A stretch of DNA of 24,942 nucleotides from positions 1-24,942 of the IMG/VR virus record IMGVR_UViG_3300022540_000114; one strand, 5' to 3'. Source of the DNA: a virus. A program made the position numbers and the translations under genes. A model generated the notes under the pieces. It worked only from the letters and a program-made list of their open reading frames with translations, did not search any database and was not told the DNA's origin. Positions 6,330-14,142 of the stretch are shown one piece after another (the stretch's first letter is position 1; each line of letters starts with the position of its first letter).

Positions 6330-6775
6330 TGCTAAAGAATCACAGTTTATTAGACTCTATTCACTTAGCAGGGCTATCACGCACACGGATATATCTGCTT
6401 TATTCTGATAAAGACGACACATGGTGGTCTAAATTCCTTAAAAAAGGCTATAAACATGTGTTAGCAGTCAAATTTGACGGATTATTCTGGATTAAAATGG
6501 ATTATACGCTAGGCTGGACGGATTGTGATGTGCTATTGTATGATTACAAGGACACGATTAAAGACGTGGCTATGGGTTATAAGACCCAGTATGTAGAAGT
6601 ATGGCGAAGACAGAGATACCGCAGACTATTCGCGCCTCATTCTTGCGTTGAAATGATGAAATCATTACTAGGCATAAGAGCTTGGTGGATTTTAACCCCA
6701 TATCAACTGTATAAGTATTGCGAGGCGCACCATGGGAAGCAAACCAAAGAGATCACAAGCATCAATAACTCTTGA
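6329..6775 (+). CDS. candidate permuted papain-fold (NlpC/P60- or YiiX-like) phage protein
   Basis: 148 aa, next to terL in a position where related podoviruses often carry an unnamed protein. The layout suggests a circularly permuted NlpC/P60-type domain: His43 in GYKHVLAVKF begins a beta hairpin, and Cys106 in PHSCVEMMKSLLG starts a helix, followed by a TPYQLYKYC segment like the T-P-x-x-L end of YiiX-type proteins. In that fold Cys and His form the catalytic pair for amide or ester bonds in peptidoglycan or lipids. Activity is inference. The first G of its ATG is shared with the context of the terL stop (TAATG). Confidence 0.5.
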   Translation: MLKNHSLLDSIHLAGLSRTRIYLLYSDKDDTWWSKFLKKGYKHVLAVKFDGLFWIKMDYTLGWTDCDVLLYDYKDTIKDVAMGYKTQYVEVWRRQRYRRLFAPHSCVEMMKSLLGIRAWWILTPYQLYKYCEAHHGKQTKEITSINNS

Positions 6776-7076
6776 GCAGCGACAACTCCGTGAAATCGAG
6801 AAGCTGGAGAGGCAAACAGAACAACGAAAAATAGCGGCACAACGTAGAACACGAGGCCGCGCTTCATTAATATCAGGCTCAGAGCAGGGTATTGGTGGAG
6901 ATCCAGAGTTTGGCGCTAAGAATCTAGCCACTAAAGAGAAAATAGGTGTAGCGGCTAAAGCAGAAACAGCAAGATTAGCTAAAGTAGAAAGTGATTTTGA
7001 AGCTTCTCTTGTCGGTTTGGATATGGATCAAACTAGACGAGCACGTAGAAACCGTAAAGCGGGGCTTCTCACATGA
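6732..7076 (+). CDS. small charged structural-region protein
   Basis: 114 aa, very rich in Arg, Lys, Glu, Gln and Ala, and probably a coiled coil through residues 14-45. It begins MGSKPKRSQ and has a Gly-rich turn (SGSEQGIGGDPEFG). Short MGxxP-starting, Gln/Arg-rich proteins sit between terminase and portal in many podoviruses, with no established role. It overlaps the previous gene by 44 nt in another frame, and GAGG near 6720 may serve as its ribosome binding site. It ends on the portal start (ATGA). Confidence 0.65.
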   Translation: MGSKPKRSQASITLEQRQLREIEKLERQTEQRKIAAQRRTRGRASLISGSEQGIGGDPEFGAKNLATKEKIGVAAKAETARLAKVESDFEASLVGLDMDQTRRARRNRKAGLLT

Positions 7077-8581
7077 AGGGCCAAGACCTCCTTAAACGCT
7101 TTAATGCGGCAAATGCTCGTAAAGCGTTATGGCTCGATGTATTACAGCAAGCATATCAATATGCTCTACCGCAACGAGAAGAATTTTATCTAAATCAGAG
7201 AGAAGGACAAAAGAAAAACGAGGAAGTATATGACTCTACCGCTATTAACGGGTTGCAGAAATATGCCTCACGAATGCAAGCCACTCTTATGCCTCCGTGG
7301 AGAAAGTGGGCTACTCTGACCCCTGGCCAAGAAATACCAGAAGATGACAAAGACAATGTAAAGGTAGGACTTGAACAGGCCACTGACATCTTGTTTGCAG
7401 CCTTTAATCACTCACCGCTAGCAACGCAAGCACATGAGGCTATTTTAGAATGTGGCGTGTCTACAGGAGCCTTGTTGTTCCAAGAGGGTGCGCCTGACCA
7501 ACCCTTTAACATCACAGCTGTACCACTCGCGCAGATTGTTCCAGAAGAAGGGCCAGATGGCACGATTGAGACAGTATTCAGAGAATGGGACGTGCCTGCA
7601 CGTTTAATAATGCGTAAATGGCCTGATGCTAAACTTGATGACACCACTAAGAGGTCTATTGAGACTAAGCCCGATACTAAGATTAAAATAATCGAAGCCA
7701 CTCTATTCAATCCAAAAACTAAGAATTACGACTATAATGTAATGATTAAGCAGGGCATGAAGATTATCGTCGAACGGGAAGAAGAAGTAAGCCCGTGGAT
7801 AGTCTTTAGAACATCAGTAATGCCTGGAGAAATATTAGGTCGTGGCCCTATAATGCAAGCCTTACCTGATATTCTTACGGCGAATAAGGTGGTAGAGTTT
7901 ACATTAAGACGCGCAGCAATAGATATTGGTGGCATTTACACAAATGTATCGGATGGCTCTATTAATCCTTATACAATACAGTTAGTACCCAATTCCATTA
8001 TCCCTGTAAACAGTAACTCTAATGATAATCCCACTCTTAGACGACTAGACACAGGTAGCGGGATAGACGTATCACAAATCATACTGGCTGACCTACGGGA
8101 GAATATTAACGATGCTTTATTTAACAATCAGCTTGGGCCAGTGGAGGGTCCAACGAAGTCAGCCACAGAAATCAGCATTAGACAGCAAGATTTGGTTCAA
8201 ACTGCGGGGGCAACTTTCGGACGGTTACAAACTGAGCTGCTTGAGAAGCTCGTGCGCCGCGGTGTCTACATATTACAACGACTTGGCAAGATTCCCGATT
8301 TCAAAGTAAACGGTAAAGAAGTCACGCTAAAATACGAATCTCCACTCGCAAGAGCGCAGGATGCTGATGAAATCCAAAGCATTACACGATGGATTGAGAT
8401 TAACGCACAGTTAGGGCCGCAAATCTTCATGGGTACAACTAAGGTCGAGGAAATACCTAAGAAACTAGGCGAGTTACTTGGCGTGCCTGCCGACCTCAAC
8501 CGTGATGATGGAGATAAAGAGAAACTACTTGAAATGGTTGCACAACTAATCGCGCAATCACAAATACCGGAGGGCGCATAA
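7073..8581 (+). CDS. portal (head-tail connector) protein, T7 gp8-like
   Basis: 502 aa, the expected size for a podovirus portal that forms the 12-subunit ring through which DNA enters and leaves. The family's start is plain: LLKRFNAANARKALW, then the YALPQREEF segment, then YDSTAINGLQKYASRMQATL and MPPWRKWATLTPG. Further on, WIVFRTSVMPGEILGRGP and the PTKSATEISIRQQDL stretch match the conserved core. The C-terminal part (AQLIAQSQIPEGA) is helical, as expected for the barrel. It is placed after terL and before the scaffold and capsid, the usual order. Confidence 0.93.
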   Translation: MKGQDLLKRFNAANARKALWLDVLQQAYQYALPQREEFYLNQREGQKKNEEVYDSTAINGLQKYASRMQATLMPPWRKWATLTPGQEIPEDDKDNVKVGLEQATDILFAAFNHSPLATQAHEAILECGVSTGALLFQEGAPDQPFNITAVPLAQIVPEEGPDGTIETVFREWDVPARLIMRKWPDAKLDDTTKRSIETKPDTKIKIIEATLFNPKTKNYDYNVMIKQGMKIIVEREEEVSPWIVFRTSVMPGEILGRGPIMQALPDILTANKVVEFTLRRAAIDIGGIYTNVSDGSINPYTIQLVPNSIIPVNSNSNDNPTLRRLDTGSGIDVSQIILADLRENINDALFNNQLGPVEGPTKSATEISIRQQDLVQTAGATFGRLQTELLEKLVRRGVYILQRLGKIPDFKVNGKEVTLKYESPLARAQDADEIQSITRWIEINAQLGPQIFMGTTKVEEIPKKLGELLGVPADLNRDDGDKEKLLEMVAQLIAQSQIPEGA

Positions 8582-8721
8582 TGTTTTGGGCGAAAAAGAA
8601 AATAGCGGGATTTTGTAAAGATTGTAAATATAAAAGCAGAGACAAGAAACGCATTGTTTGCAAGCGATACCCTACTCCAATACCTAAAAACCCCGAGGAT
8701 TGGTGCGGTGAATTTAAATGA
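8581..8721 (+). CDS. 46-aa Cys4 rubredoxin-like zinc protein
   Basis: Starts at the ATG overlapping the portal stop (TAATG) and ends on the next ATG (ATGA). It has FCKDCKY (Cys12, Cys15), VCKRYPTP (Cys27) and DWCGEF (Cys42). The CxxC...CxR-P...WCGE-F pattern is typical of short phage metal-binding proteins found near portal and capsid genes. Function unknown. It is probably co-translated with the portal. Confidence 0.7.
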   Translation: MFWAKKKIAGFCKDCKYKSRDKKRIVCKRYPTPIPKNPEDWCGEFK

Positions 8722-9017
8722 AGAAAGTCGTAAGCATTAAAAACCCATTAAGAGGGTTTGAAGCATTAGACCTCGATAACCCTGAATACGGCGCTATCCG
8801 TAAAGTTCAAGCTGAACACATTAAGCAGCTTGATTCTGATATGCGTGAGACATTCTCCACAGATGCAGGGAAAAGAACATTAGAAACACTCAAAGGCTGG
8901 ACGATTAACCGCCCTGCTTGCGACCCACTAAGCTCAGAACGGCTCGATATGTTTCGTTCTGGCCAAGATGATATTGTCCGTTGCATTTTAGCAGCGATAC
9001 ACAACTCAGGAGAATAA
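8718..9017 (+). CDS. Bbp19-like structural-region protein
   Basis: 99 aa. The middle (FSTDAGKRTLETLKGWTINRP) and the end (MFRSGQDDIVRCILAAI) fit the Bbp19 family, named from Bordetella phage BPP-1: a T-x-x-G-x-R-x-L helix, a variable loop and an F-x-x-G-x-x-x-x-V helix. Members lie next to portal and capsid genes; a head or connector role is likely but not proven. It overlaps the preceding gene as ATGA and is followed after 1 nt by the scaffold gene. Confidence 0.65.
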   Translation: MKKVVSIKNPLRGFEALDLDNPEYGAIRKVQAEHIKQLDSDMRETFSTDAGKRTLETLKGWTINRPACDPLSSERLDMFRSGQDDIVRCILAAIHNSGE

Positions 9018-9018
9018 A

Positions 9019-9753
9019 ATGGAAGAAGAATCACTATTACCAGAAGCAGACGAAGCAGCAACCGAGACAGCAGCAGAAACAGCAGAAACAACAGCAGAAG
9101 TAACTCCGTGGTATGTATCAGAGGGAATAGAAGGGACAGGCGATAAACCTGACTTTTTGCTGGATAAATACACGACTATGGCAGACCAAGCCAAAGCATA
9201 TCCTGACTTAGCCTCTAAATTTGGTGGCTTTACAGGCGCTCCCGACGATTATGAGATGAGTATGCCTGATGGAATAGATGGTGAAATAGCTTCTGATGAC
9301 CCTTTAGTGGGTGAATTTCAGCAATGGGCTAAAGATAACAACCTAAACCAGGATGGTTTTACCAACATCTTGCATATGTTCATTAAGAATGAGTACGAAA
9401 CAACCGGCACCAACCGAGAATCAGAGCTTAATGCTATCGGTGACAACGCTAAAGAAAGACTACAGAATGTAAGCGACTTTGCTCAAGCTAATCTGAGTGA
9501 GGACGGCTTTGAAGGTTTAAAGGATATGCTCACCACAGCGTCAGGCATGAAAGCGGTTGAAGAATTAATTAGTTTAACACGCTCATTAGGCGTACCAGAC
9601 AACAGCGAAACAGTATCAGGCTTGACCCATAGTGACCTTAAAGAGCGTATGAGCGATCCAAGACAGCAATCCGACCCTGATTTCCGCAAAGAAACAAGCA
9701 GATTGTACGGAAAACTGTTTGGTAACGAGCCAAGTCAAAATATTGTAGGTTGA
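9019..9753 (+). CDS. capsid scaffolding protein
   Basis: 244 aa, acidic, placed right before the major capsid gene. The N-terminus is a Glu/Ala/Thr-rich low-complexity stretch (about residues 1-30). Then comes the DKYTTMADQAKAYPDLASKFGGFTGAPDDYEM segment type seen in podovirus scaffolds. A long helical middle follows, and a C-terminal helix (about 215-240) would contact the capsid protein. Ribosome binding site AGGAG at 9009-9013. The scaffold directs procapsid assembly and leaves before DNA packaging. The capsid promoter overlaps its stop codon. Confidence 0.8.
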   Translation: MEEESLLPEADEAATETAAETAETTAEVTPWYVSEGIEGTGDKPDFLLDKYTTMADQAKAYPDLASKFGGFTGAPDDYEMSMPDGIDGEIASDDPLVGEFQQWAKDNNLNQDGFTNILHMFIKNEYETTGTNRESELNAIGDNAKERLQNVSDFAQANLSEDGFEGLKDMLTTASGMKAVEELISLTRSLGVPDNSETVSGLTHSDLKERMSDPRQQSDPDFRKETSRLYGKLFGNEPSQNIVG

Positions 9754-9777
9754 CAATATATATAAGTACGTTATGAT
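9750..9777 (+). promoter_or_regulatory. strong sigma70-type promoter for the capsid unit
   Basis: -35 TTGACA (9750-9755, 6 of 6), 16-nt spacer, -10 TATGAT (9772-9777, 5 of 6), in one of the few non-coding stretches of the structural region. The -35 overlaps the scaffold TGA. Expected transcription start is near 9784. It would raise capsid messenger above scaffold and portal, which fits the hundreds of capsid copies per particle. Confidence 0.72.
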
Positions 9778-9783
9778 TTACTC

Positions 9784-9883
9784 ACAGACACCCTTTATGG
9801 CCTGTATTAAACAGAACATCTAGGCCCCAGCCTAAGCTGAGATACCCTAAAAACATATTATTTTAATTTTTTAGGAGTATCTT
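9784..9883 (+). promoter_or_regulatory. structured 5' leader of the capsid mRNA with ribosome-site hairpin
   Basis: About 100 nt without a gene between promoter and capsid start. By eye it can form three stems. The first is GGCCT (9799-9803) with AGGCC (9822-9826), with TGT/ACA (9803-9805 with 9811-9813) as a competing or nested pair. The second is CAGC-CTAA-GCTG (9828-9839). The third is an A/T-rich stem CCTAAAAA (9846-9853) with TTTTTAGG (9868-9875) around a 14-nt loop. The last stem includes the first bases of the AGGAG (9873-9877) that lies 6 nt before the ATG, so it could limit ribosome access or protect the messenger's 5' part. No known riboswitch is recognised. Confidence 0.5.
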
Positions 9884-10741
9884 ATGAGCAAGAATCTAAG
9901 TGCTGCTGCTTCCACCGAGTTTGACGATATGGTTAAACACGAGTACCAGACTATGGGTGCTACTAACGGTGGTATAGTAAATGCAGTCACACAACGCAGC
10001 AACGTAGTAGGCGATACCTACAAATTCCGCGCTATGGGTAAAGGACTGGCTAATCAGAAAGCAAGCCAAGCCGATGTTACACCTATGGACATCTCTCACA
10101 GCCTTATCACCGCAACATTAGGTAACTGGAACGCTCCAGAATATACCGATATTTTTGACGCGGCTGAGGTCAACTTTGACGAAAAACAAGAGTTAGCGCA
10201 TACAATTGCTGGCGCTTTACATCGTCGTCAAGAACAAATCATCATTGATGCAATGGACGATGCTACACCTGGCGCGACTATCGCAACCAGTGTCGGTGGT
10301 GCTGCTACAAATATGAACATCGAAAAAGTTATTGCTGCTTCTAAAGAGCTTAACGATGCTGGTGTTCCAATCGACCAAGACCGTCATATTGCGACTTCTG
10401 CTCAGGGCTTGCAGTTCATGCTCTTAGAAACCCAAGTTGGTTCAGCCGATTATAATAGTGTTCAGTCATTAATGACCGGAACATTGGATTATTGGATGGG
10501 CTTTCATTGGCATATCATTGAATCTCGTGATGAGGGTGGCCTAACAGTTGCTGCTGGCGATGTGCGTCAAAACTATGCTTGGCATAAGTCAGCGGTAGGC
10601 CTTGCAACAGGTTTAGATATACGCACTGACGTAAACTGGGTTCCACAAAAGACTTCATGGTTATGCAATGGCATGATGAAGTGTGGTGCAGCCATTCGTG
10701 ACACGTCTGGTTTAATTCTAATCAACGCTGACGAAACATAA
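9884..10741 (+). CDS. major capsid protein (HK97-fold, podovirus type)
   Basis: 285 aa. The start (MSKNLSAAASTEFDDMVKHEYQ), an RGxx-like segment (NVVGDTYKFRAMGKGLANQK), the WNAPEYTDIFDAAEVNFDEKQELA stretch, and the alternating AGALHRRQEQIIIDAMDDA spine helix fit the phage capsid family used by BPP-1-like and related podoviruses. Length is at the short end for HK97-type proteins without a pro-domain. It is preceded by scaffold, promoter and AGGAG, and followed by a decoration-like gene. It should be the most abundant virion protein. Confidence 0.9.
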   Translation: MSKNLSAAASTEFDDMVKHEYQTMGATNGGIVNAVTQRSNVVGDTYKFRAMGKGLANQKASQADVTPMDISHSLITATLGNWNAPEYTDIFDAAEVNFDEKQELAHTIAGALHRRQEQIIIDAMDDATPGATIATSVGGAATNMNIEKVIAASKELNDAGVPIDQDRHIATSAQGLQFMLLETQVGSADYNSVQSLMTGTLDYWMGFHWHIIESRDEGGLTVAAGDVRQNYAWHKSAVGLATGLDIRTDVNWVPQKTSWLCNGMMKCGAAIRDTSGLILINADET

Positions 10742-10752
10742 GGAGAACTAAA

Positions 10753-11025
10753 ATGGCTTTTAATGCAGATAATCTAATCCCTATGTCAGCTTCGGCTAAC
10801 AGTTCGGCCCCCAAGCATTGGTCTTACGGTACTACAGACACAAAGGCAACTGCTGTTGCGTCTGGATACTTTGACGATGCTGTTATCATGGGCTTGAAAG
10901 CTCAAGATATTATATGGTGTGTGTCGGCTACTGGCGGCACAGAGACTTTCGATAACATTTTTGTTGACGCGATTAGCGCCGCTGGTGTTGTTACTGTTCT
11001 TTCAACCGTTCAGATATTAGCTTAA
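10753..11025 (+). CDS. small capsid-associated (decoration-like) protein
   Basis: 90 aa, likely all-beta: starts MAFNADNLIPMSASANSSAP, then WSYGTTDTKATAVASGYFDDA, then a hydrophobic beta region to the end. Proteins of this shape (Y-x-T-x-D ... GYF) follow the capsid gene in many podoviruses and are thought to decorate or stabilise the head. Ribosome binding site AAGGAGAA at 10740-10747. It shares the capsid promoter and lies before the terminator, so it is probably made in amounts close to the capsid protein. Confidence 0.65.
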   Translation: MAFNADNLIPMSASANSSAPKHWSYGTTDTKATAVASGYFDDAVIMGLKAQDIIWCVSATGGTETFDNIFVDAISAAGVVTVLSTVQILA

Positions 11026-11030
11026 TTAGT

Positions 11031-11058
11031 AAGGGGCTTTAATCGGCCCCTTCTTTTT
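11031..11058 (+). terminator. rho-independent terminator closing the capsid unit
   Basis: Stem AAGGGGC (11031-11037) with GCCCCTT (11046-11052), an 8-nt loop, then C and TTTTT (11054-11058). It lies five bases after the decoration-gene stop and before the next gene's AGG-containing leader. Together with the promoter at 9750 it frames a two-gene unit. Read-through must occur, or another promoter must exist, to express the tail genes. Confidence 0.85.
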
Positions 11059-11072
11059 ATTAAGGCAGGACT

Positions 11073-11621
11073 ATGGCTACTGACATATCAATGTCGTCTA
11101 ATGCCCTATTGCTCATAGGTCATAACACAATAAATTCCTTTACTGATGCAGGAGCCGGAGCAAGAGCAGCCGCTAATCTGTATGAAGTTGTATATGAGGA
11201 CGCCATTACCAGCCACGCTTGGCGCTTTGCGATGGGTAAGGTTACTTTATCCAAATTGGCAGCGGCACCATTGAATGAATGGACAAATGCTTTCCAGCTC
11301 CCTGGCGACCTATTACTGACTTACCGTAACTATCCACGCAGTCCTTTTGAGATTTACGAGGACATGCTGTTTTCAGACCAAGAAACAATGGAAATCGACT
11401 ATTGGTTTAAACCGGCAGAGACCACGCTACCCCCTTATTTTGTTAAACTCATGCAGTATTTATTAGCTGCTGAGTTTGCTATATCCGTAACAGATAACAG
11501 AACATTGGCCGAAACCTTTACTAATGCGGCAGACCGGCAACGGCTTGTGGCAATGAACCGAGACTCACAAGGCCGCACCAATAATGCAATAGAATCAGCT
11601 CCTTTCCTTGAGGTAAGATAA
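11073..11621 (+). CDS. tail adaptor (T7 gp11-like, tail tubular protein A)
   Basis: 182 aa, close to T7 gp11. It forms the ring joining the portal to the nozzle. The family's opening (ISMSSNALLLIGHNTINSF), then the ARAAANLYEVVYEDAITSHAWRFA region, FQLPGDLLL with PRSPFEIYED, and the PYFVKLMQYLLAAEFAISV helix are all present. Ribosome binding site near 11063 (AGGCAGGA). The stop overlaps the nozzle start. First gene after the terminator. Confidence 0.88.
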   Translation: MATDISMSSNALLLIGHNTINSFTDAGAGARAAANLYEVVYEDAITSHAWRFAMGKVTLSKLAAAPLNEWTNAFQLPGDLLLTYRNYPRSPFEIYEDMLFSDQETMEIDYWFKPAETTLPPYFVKLMQYLLAAEFAISVTDNRTLAETFTNAADRQRLVAMNRDSQGRTNNAIESAPFLEVR

Positions 11622-13729
11622 TGCCACGCCTTAGAAGGTTGCAATCATCATTCAGCGCAGGGGTGCTAGACCCAAAAGCAGCGGCTCGTATTGACTTAAA
11701 GGCTTATTACAACGGTGCGGAGAAGCTAGATAATGCTATTTGCATACCTTTTGGCGGAGTTAGCCGTAGACCTGGCACCAAATATATCGATGACTGTCAT
11801 CCCGTCATTACTCGCGTCACTAGCGTCACTATTACCGCGCCAAATGGCGGCACAGCAGCCAGTGCAAATGACGATGATGATACGACCTATCTATTAACAA
11901 CGACTAATATAGGTGTAGTAGACCCTTATGTGGTTGTTCATTACGATTTAGGCTCCGCTAAAACAATCCATTTTGCTGATGTTAGGTTAATGAGTCTGAC
12001 AACCTCGACGAATGACGAGTTTAAAATTCAATATTCAACGGATGACATTAGCTGGACATCTGTTTACACGATTAATTTATCATCCTCAGAAGTTTCTTAT
12101 CGGTCACATCCGGACGTAACCGCAAGATATTGGCGTGTAGCCCGCATCGGCACGACTGATTTAACCACAGAAAGGGCTAAAATAGCCGAATTTGAATTAT
12201 GGGAAAGATCCGCAGCAATAAGTGATACTCGCTTAATCCCGTTTTCATTCAATACTGAACAAACCTATATGCTAGTGGCCACCGACCAAAACCTGCAAAT
12301 ATATAAGGATGATGTTGTTATTGCGGCAGCTCATATTCCTCATACGACTTCACAGTTAAATGAGATTAACTGGGCGCAAACTGCTGATACCCTTATCATT
12401 ACCCATAAAGATATCGCGCCACAAAGAATTACCAGAGACACAACCTCAGAGGGGATATGGACAGTTGATGACGTCCCTATTACCAACACGCCTCAGTTTG
12501 ACTTCGGTGGTGGCGCAGAGGATGTATGGTCTACATCAAGAGGATGGCCGAGAACAGTAACTTTCTTTAATGGCCGCATGGTCTTTGGTGGCTCACTTGG
12601 AAGACCTCAAGGTATATGGCTATCTAAAGCAAATGATTTCTATAATTTCGATGTGGGGACAGGGCAAGCTGATGAAGCTGTGGCTGGCGCATTGGATACT
12701 GACCAAGTAAATGAGATAAGAAACGTAGTACCTGGACGCAAATTAGAAATATATACCTCCGGCGGTGAGTTTGTTGTCCCTGATAACCCGATTACACCGA
12801 GTAACTTTGCCGTTATAAGACAGACTTCCTATGGTTCAGCCGCAGTTAGGACAGCAGCGATTGATGGCGCGACCATTTTCATACAGAGAAGCGGCCAGAG
12901 TGTTAGAGAGTTCTTATATTCATTTCAGGAAAACGCGCATGTATCGAGTTCAATCTCTCAACTGTCTACTCATTTAATCCAGACGCCGGTAGACATTGAC
13001 TCTGTGATTAGTGCGGATTCGTCTGAAAGCAATTATATCTATATTGTGAATACCGCAGGAGATGTGGTTGTTTTAAATACGTTACGCGAGCAAGAAGTAA
13101 ACGCATGGTCAGGACCGTGGGAAACAGAAGGCGACTTTAAGCGTGTCGGAGTATTAGACAGAGATACCTATTTTATTGTTCAACGCATTATAAACTCAGT
13201 GACAGTAAACTATTTAGAGAAATTAAGCTCAGAGATATACACTGACAGCGCCTTAGTGATTGCAAGCCATTCCAGCGCCACAGTGACAGGGCTTGACCAC
13301 TTAGAAGGCGAAGTTGTACGTGTTAAACTAGGCGGGGCAGTCCAAACAGACGCAACGGTATCAAGTGGACAGATTACCCTCGACAGAACACCGTCAGCCG
13401 AGACTCTTGAGGTAGGATTAGACTTTAACCCTAAGATTACTACAATGCCTGTATCTGATGGCTTTCAAGACGGGCCAACTCTTAACAGAGAGAAACGGAT
13501 TGTAAGATGTACGATTAACCGCTATCAGTCGCTAGGTATATTAGTGAACGGTGAAGTAATACCTGACAGACAATTAGACGTTGATACGTTTGATGATGTG
13601 CCTGATCCAAGTGATGAAGTAACAGAAATTTATCTAAACGGGTGGTCGCAGACCGCTCAATTAACCATTACACAAGTTGACCCTGTACCCATGACGATAT
13701 TAGGGTTAGACCTGGAGGTATCAGCCTAA
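11621..13729 (+). CDS. tail nozzle (T7 gp12-like, tail tubular protein B) with inserted F5/8C-like domain
   Basis: 702 aa. The nozzle start is typical: LQSSFSAGVLDPKAAARIDL, YYNGAEKLDNAI, GGVSRRPGTKYI (to about residue 56). It normally runs straight into a segment like TRLIPFSFNTEQTYML, but here that begins at about residue 203. Between them (about 65-196) lies a beta-rich domain with YDLGSAKTIHFADVR, FKIQYSTDDISW, YRSHPDVTARYWRV and IAEFELWE, the pattern of F5/8 type C (discoidin-like) carbohydrate-binding modules. The remainder (FFNGRMVFGGSLGRPQGIWLS, LEIYTSGGEFVV, FIQRSGQSVREFLYS) is the usual nozzle body. The extra domain may decorate the tail and bind cell-surface sugars, which is inference. 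Confidence 0.85.
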   Translation: MPRLRRLQSSFSAGVLDPKAAARIDLKAYYNGAEKLDNAICIPFGGVSRRPGTKYIDDCHPVITRVTSVTITAPNGGTAASANDDDDTTYLLTTTNIGVVDPYVVVHYDLGSAKTIHFADVRLMSLTTSTNDEFKIQYSTDDISWTSVYTINLSSSEVSYRSHPDVTARYWRVARIGTTDLTTERAKIAEFELWERSAAISDTRLIPFSFNTEQTYMLVATDQNLQIYKDDVVIAAAHIPHTTSQLNEINWAQTADTLIITHKDIAPQRITRDTTSEGIWTVDDVPITNTPQFDFGGGAEDVWSTSRGWPRTVTFFNGRMVFGGSLGRPQGIWLSKANDFYNFDVGTGQADEAVAGALDTDQVNEIRNVVPGRKLEIYTSGGEFVVPDNPITPSNFAVIRQTSYGSAAVRTAAIDGATIFIQRSGQSVREFLYSFQENAHVSSSISQLSTHLIQTPVDIDSVISADSSESNYIYIVNTAGDVVVLNTLREQEVNAWSGPWETEGDFKRVGVLDRDTYFIVQRIINSVTVNYLEKLSSEIYTDSALVIASHSSATVTGLDHLEGEVVRVKLGGAVQTDATVSSGQITLDRTPSAETLEVGLDFNPKITTMPVSDGFQDGPTLNREKRIVRCTINRYQSLGILVNGEVIPDRQLDVDTFDDVPDPSDEVTEIYLNGWSQTAQLTITQVDPVPMTILGLDLEVSA

Positions 13730-14142
13730 TGGCAACAATGGCAGCAGCACAAGGGCTTATGACCGTTTTAACGGTAGGCGCAACTCTCTACAGCGGTGTC
13801 GCACAAAGTAGAGCCTATAAAGTACAAGCCAAAGCAGAAGAAACCAACGCGAGGACGCGAGAGATTGAACGTAAGCGTAATCTTATAAGATCACTTGCTA
13901 TGCAAAATGTAAAAGCAGGCGCATCAGGCTTCACTTCTGGTACGGGTTCAAGTGCTCAAGCTATTCAATTAGAGGATATTAGTCGATTTGAATTAGACGA
14001 ATTAACCGATAAAGCCGCAACAGAGCAACGAGTCAGCCAGTTACAAGCCAATGCAAGGACAGCAAGACGCTCTAGCCTGATTTCAGCAGGGGCGGAGATT
14101 GGTGAAGCCAGAGTTAGAACATTAAAACGCGGTAAATTATGA
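13729..14142 (+). CDS. internal virion protein, T7 gp14-like
   Basis: 137 aa, nearly all helical. A short hydrophobic N-terminal part (AAQGLMTVLTVGATLYSGVA) is followed by a long Arg/Lys/Glu/Ala helix and a Gly/Ser-rich middle (GASGFTSGTGSSAQ). This is the layout of the small ejection protein that enters the host outer membrane in T7-like phages. It sits in the same place as T7 gene 14, after the nozzle and before two large ejection proteins, and overlaps both neighbours by 1-4 nt. Confidence 0.7.
   Translation: MATMAAAQGLMTVLTVGATLYSGVAQSRAYKVQAKAEETNARTREIERKRNLIRSLAMQNVKAGASGFTSGTGSSAQAIQLEDISRFELDELTDKAATEQRVSQLQANARTARRSSLISAGAEIGEARVRTLKRGKL

Noticed and set aside
8112-8309. 65-codon + strand frame inside the portal gene.
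   Set aside because: Out-of-frame shadow of the portal, with no ribosome site and no sensible product.
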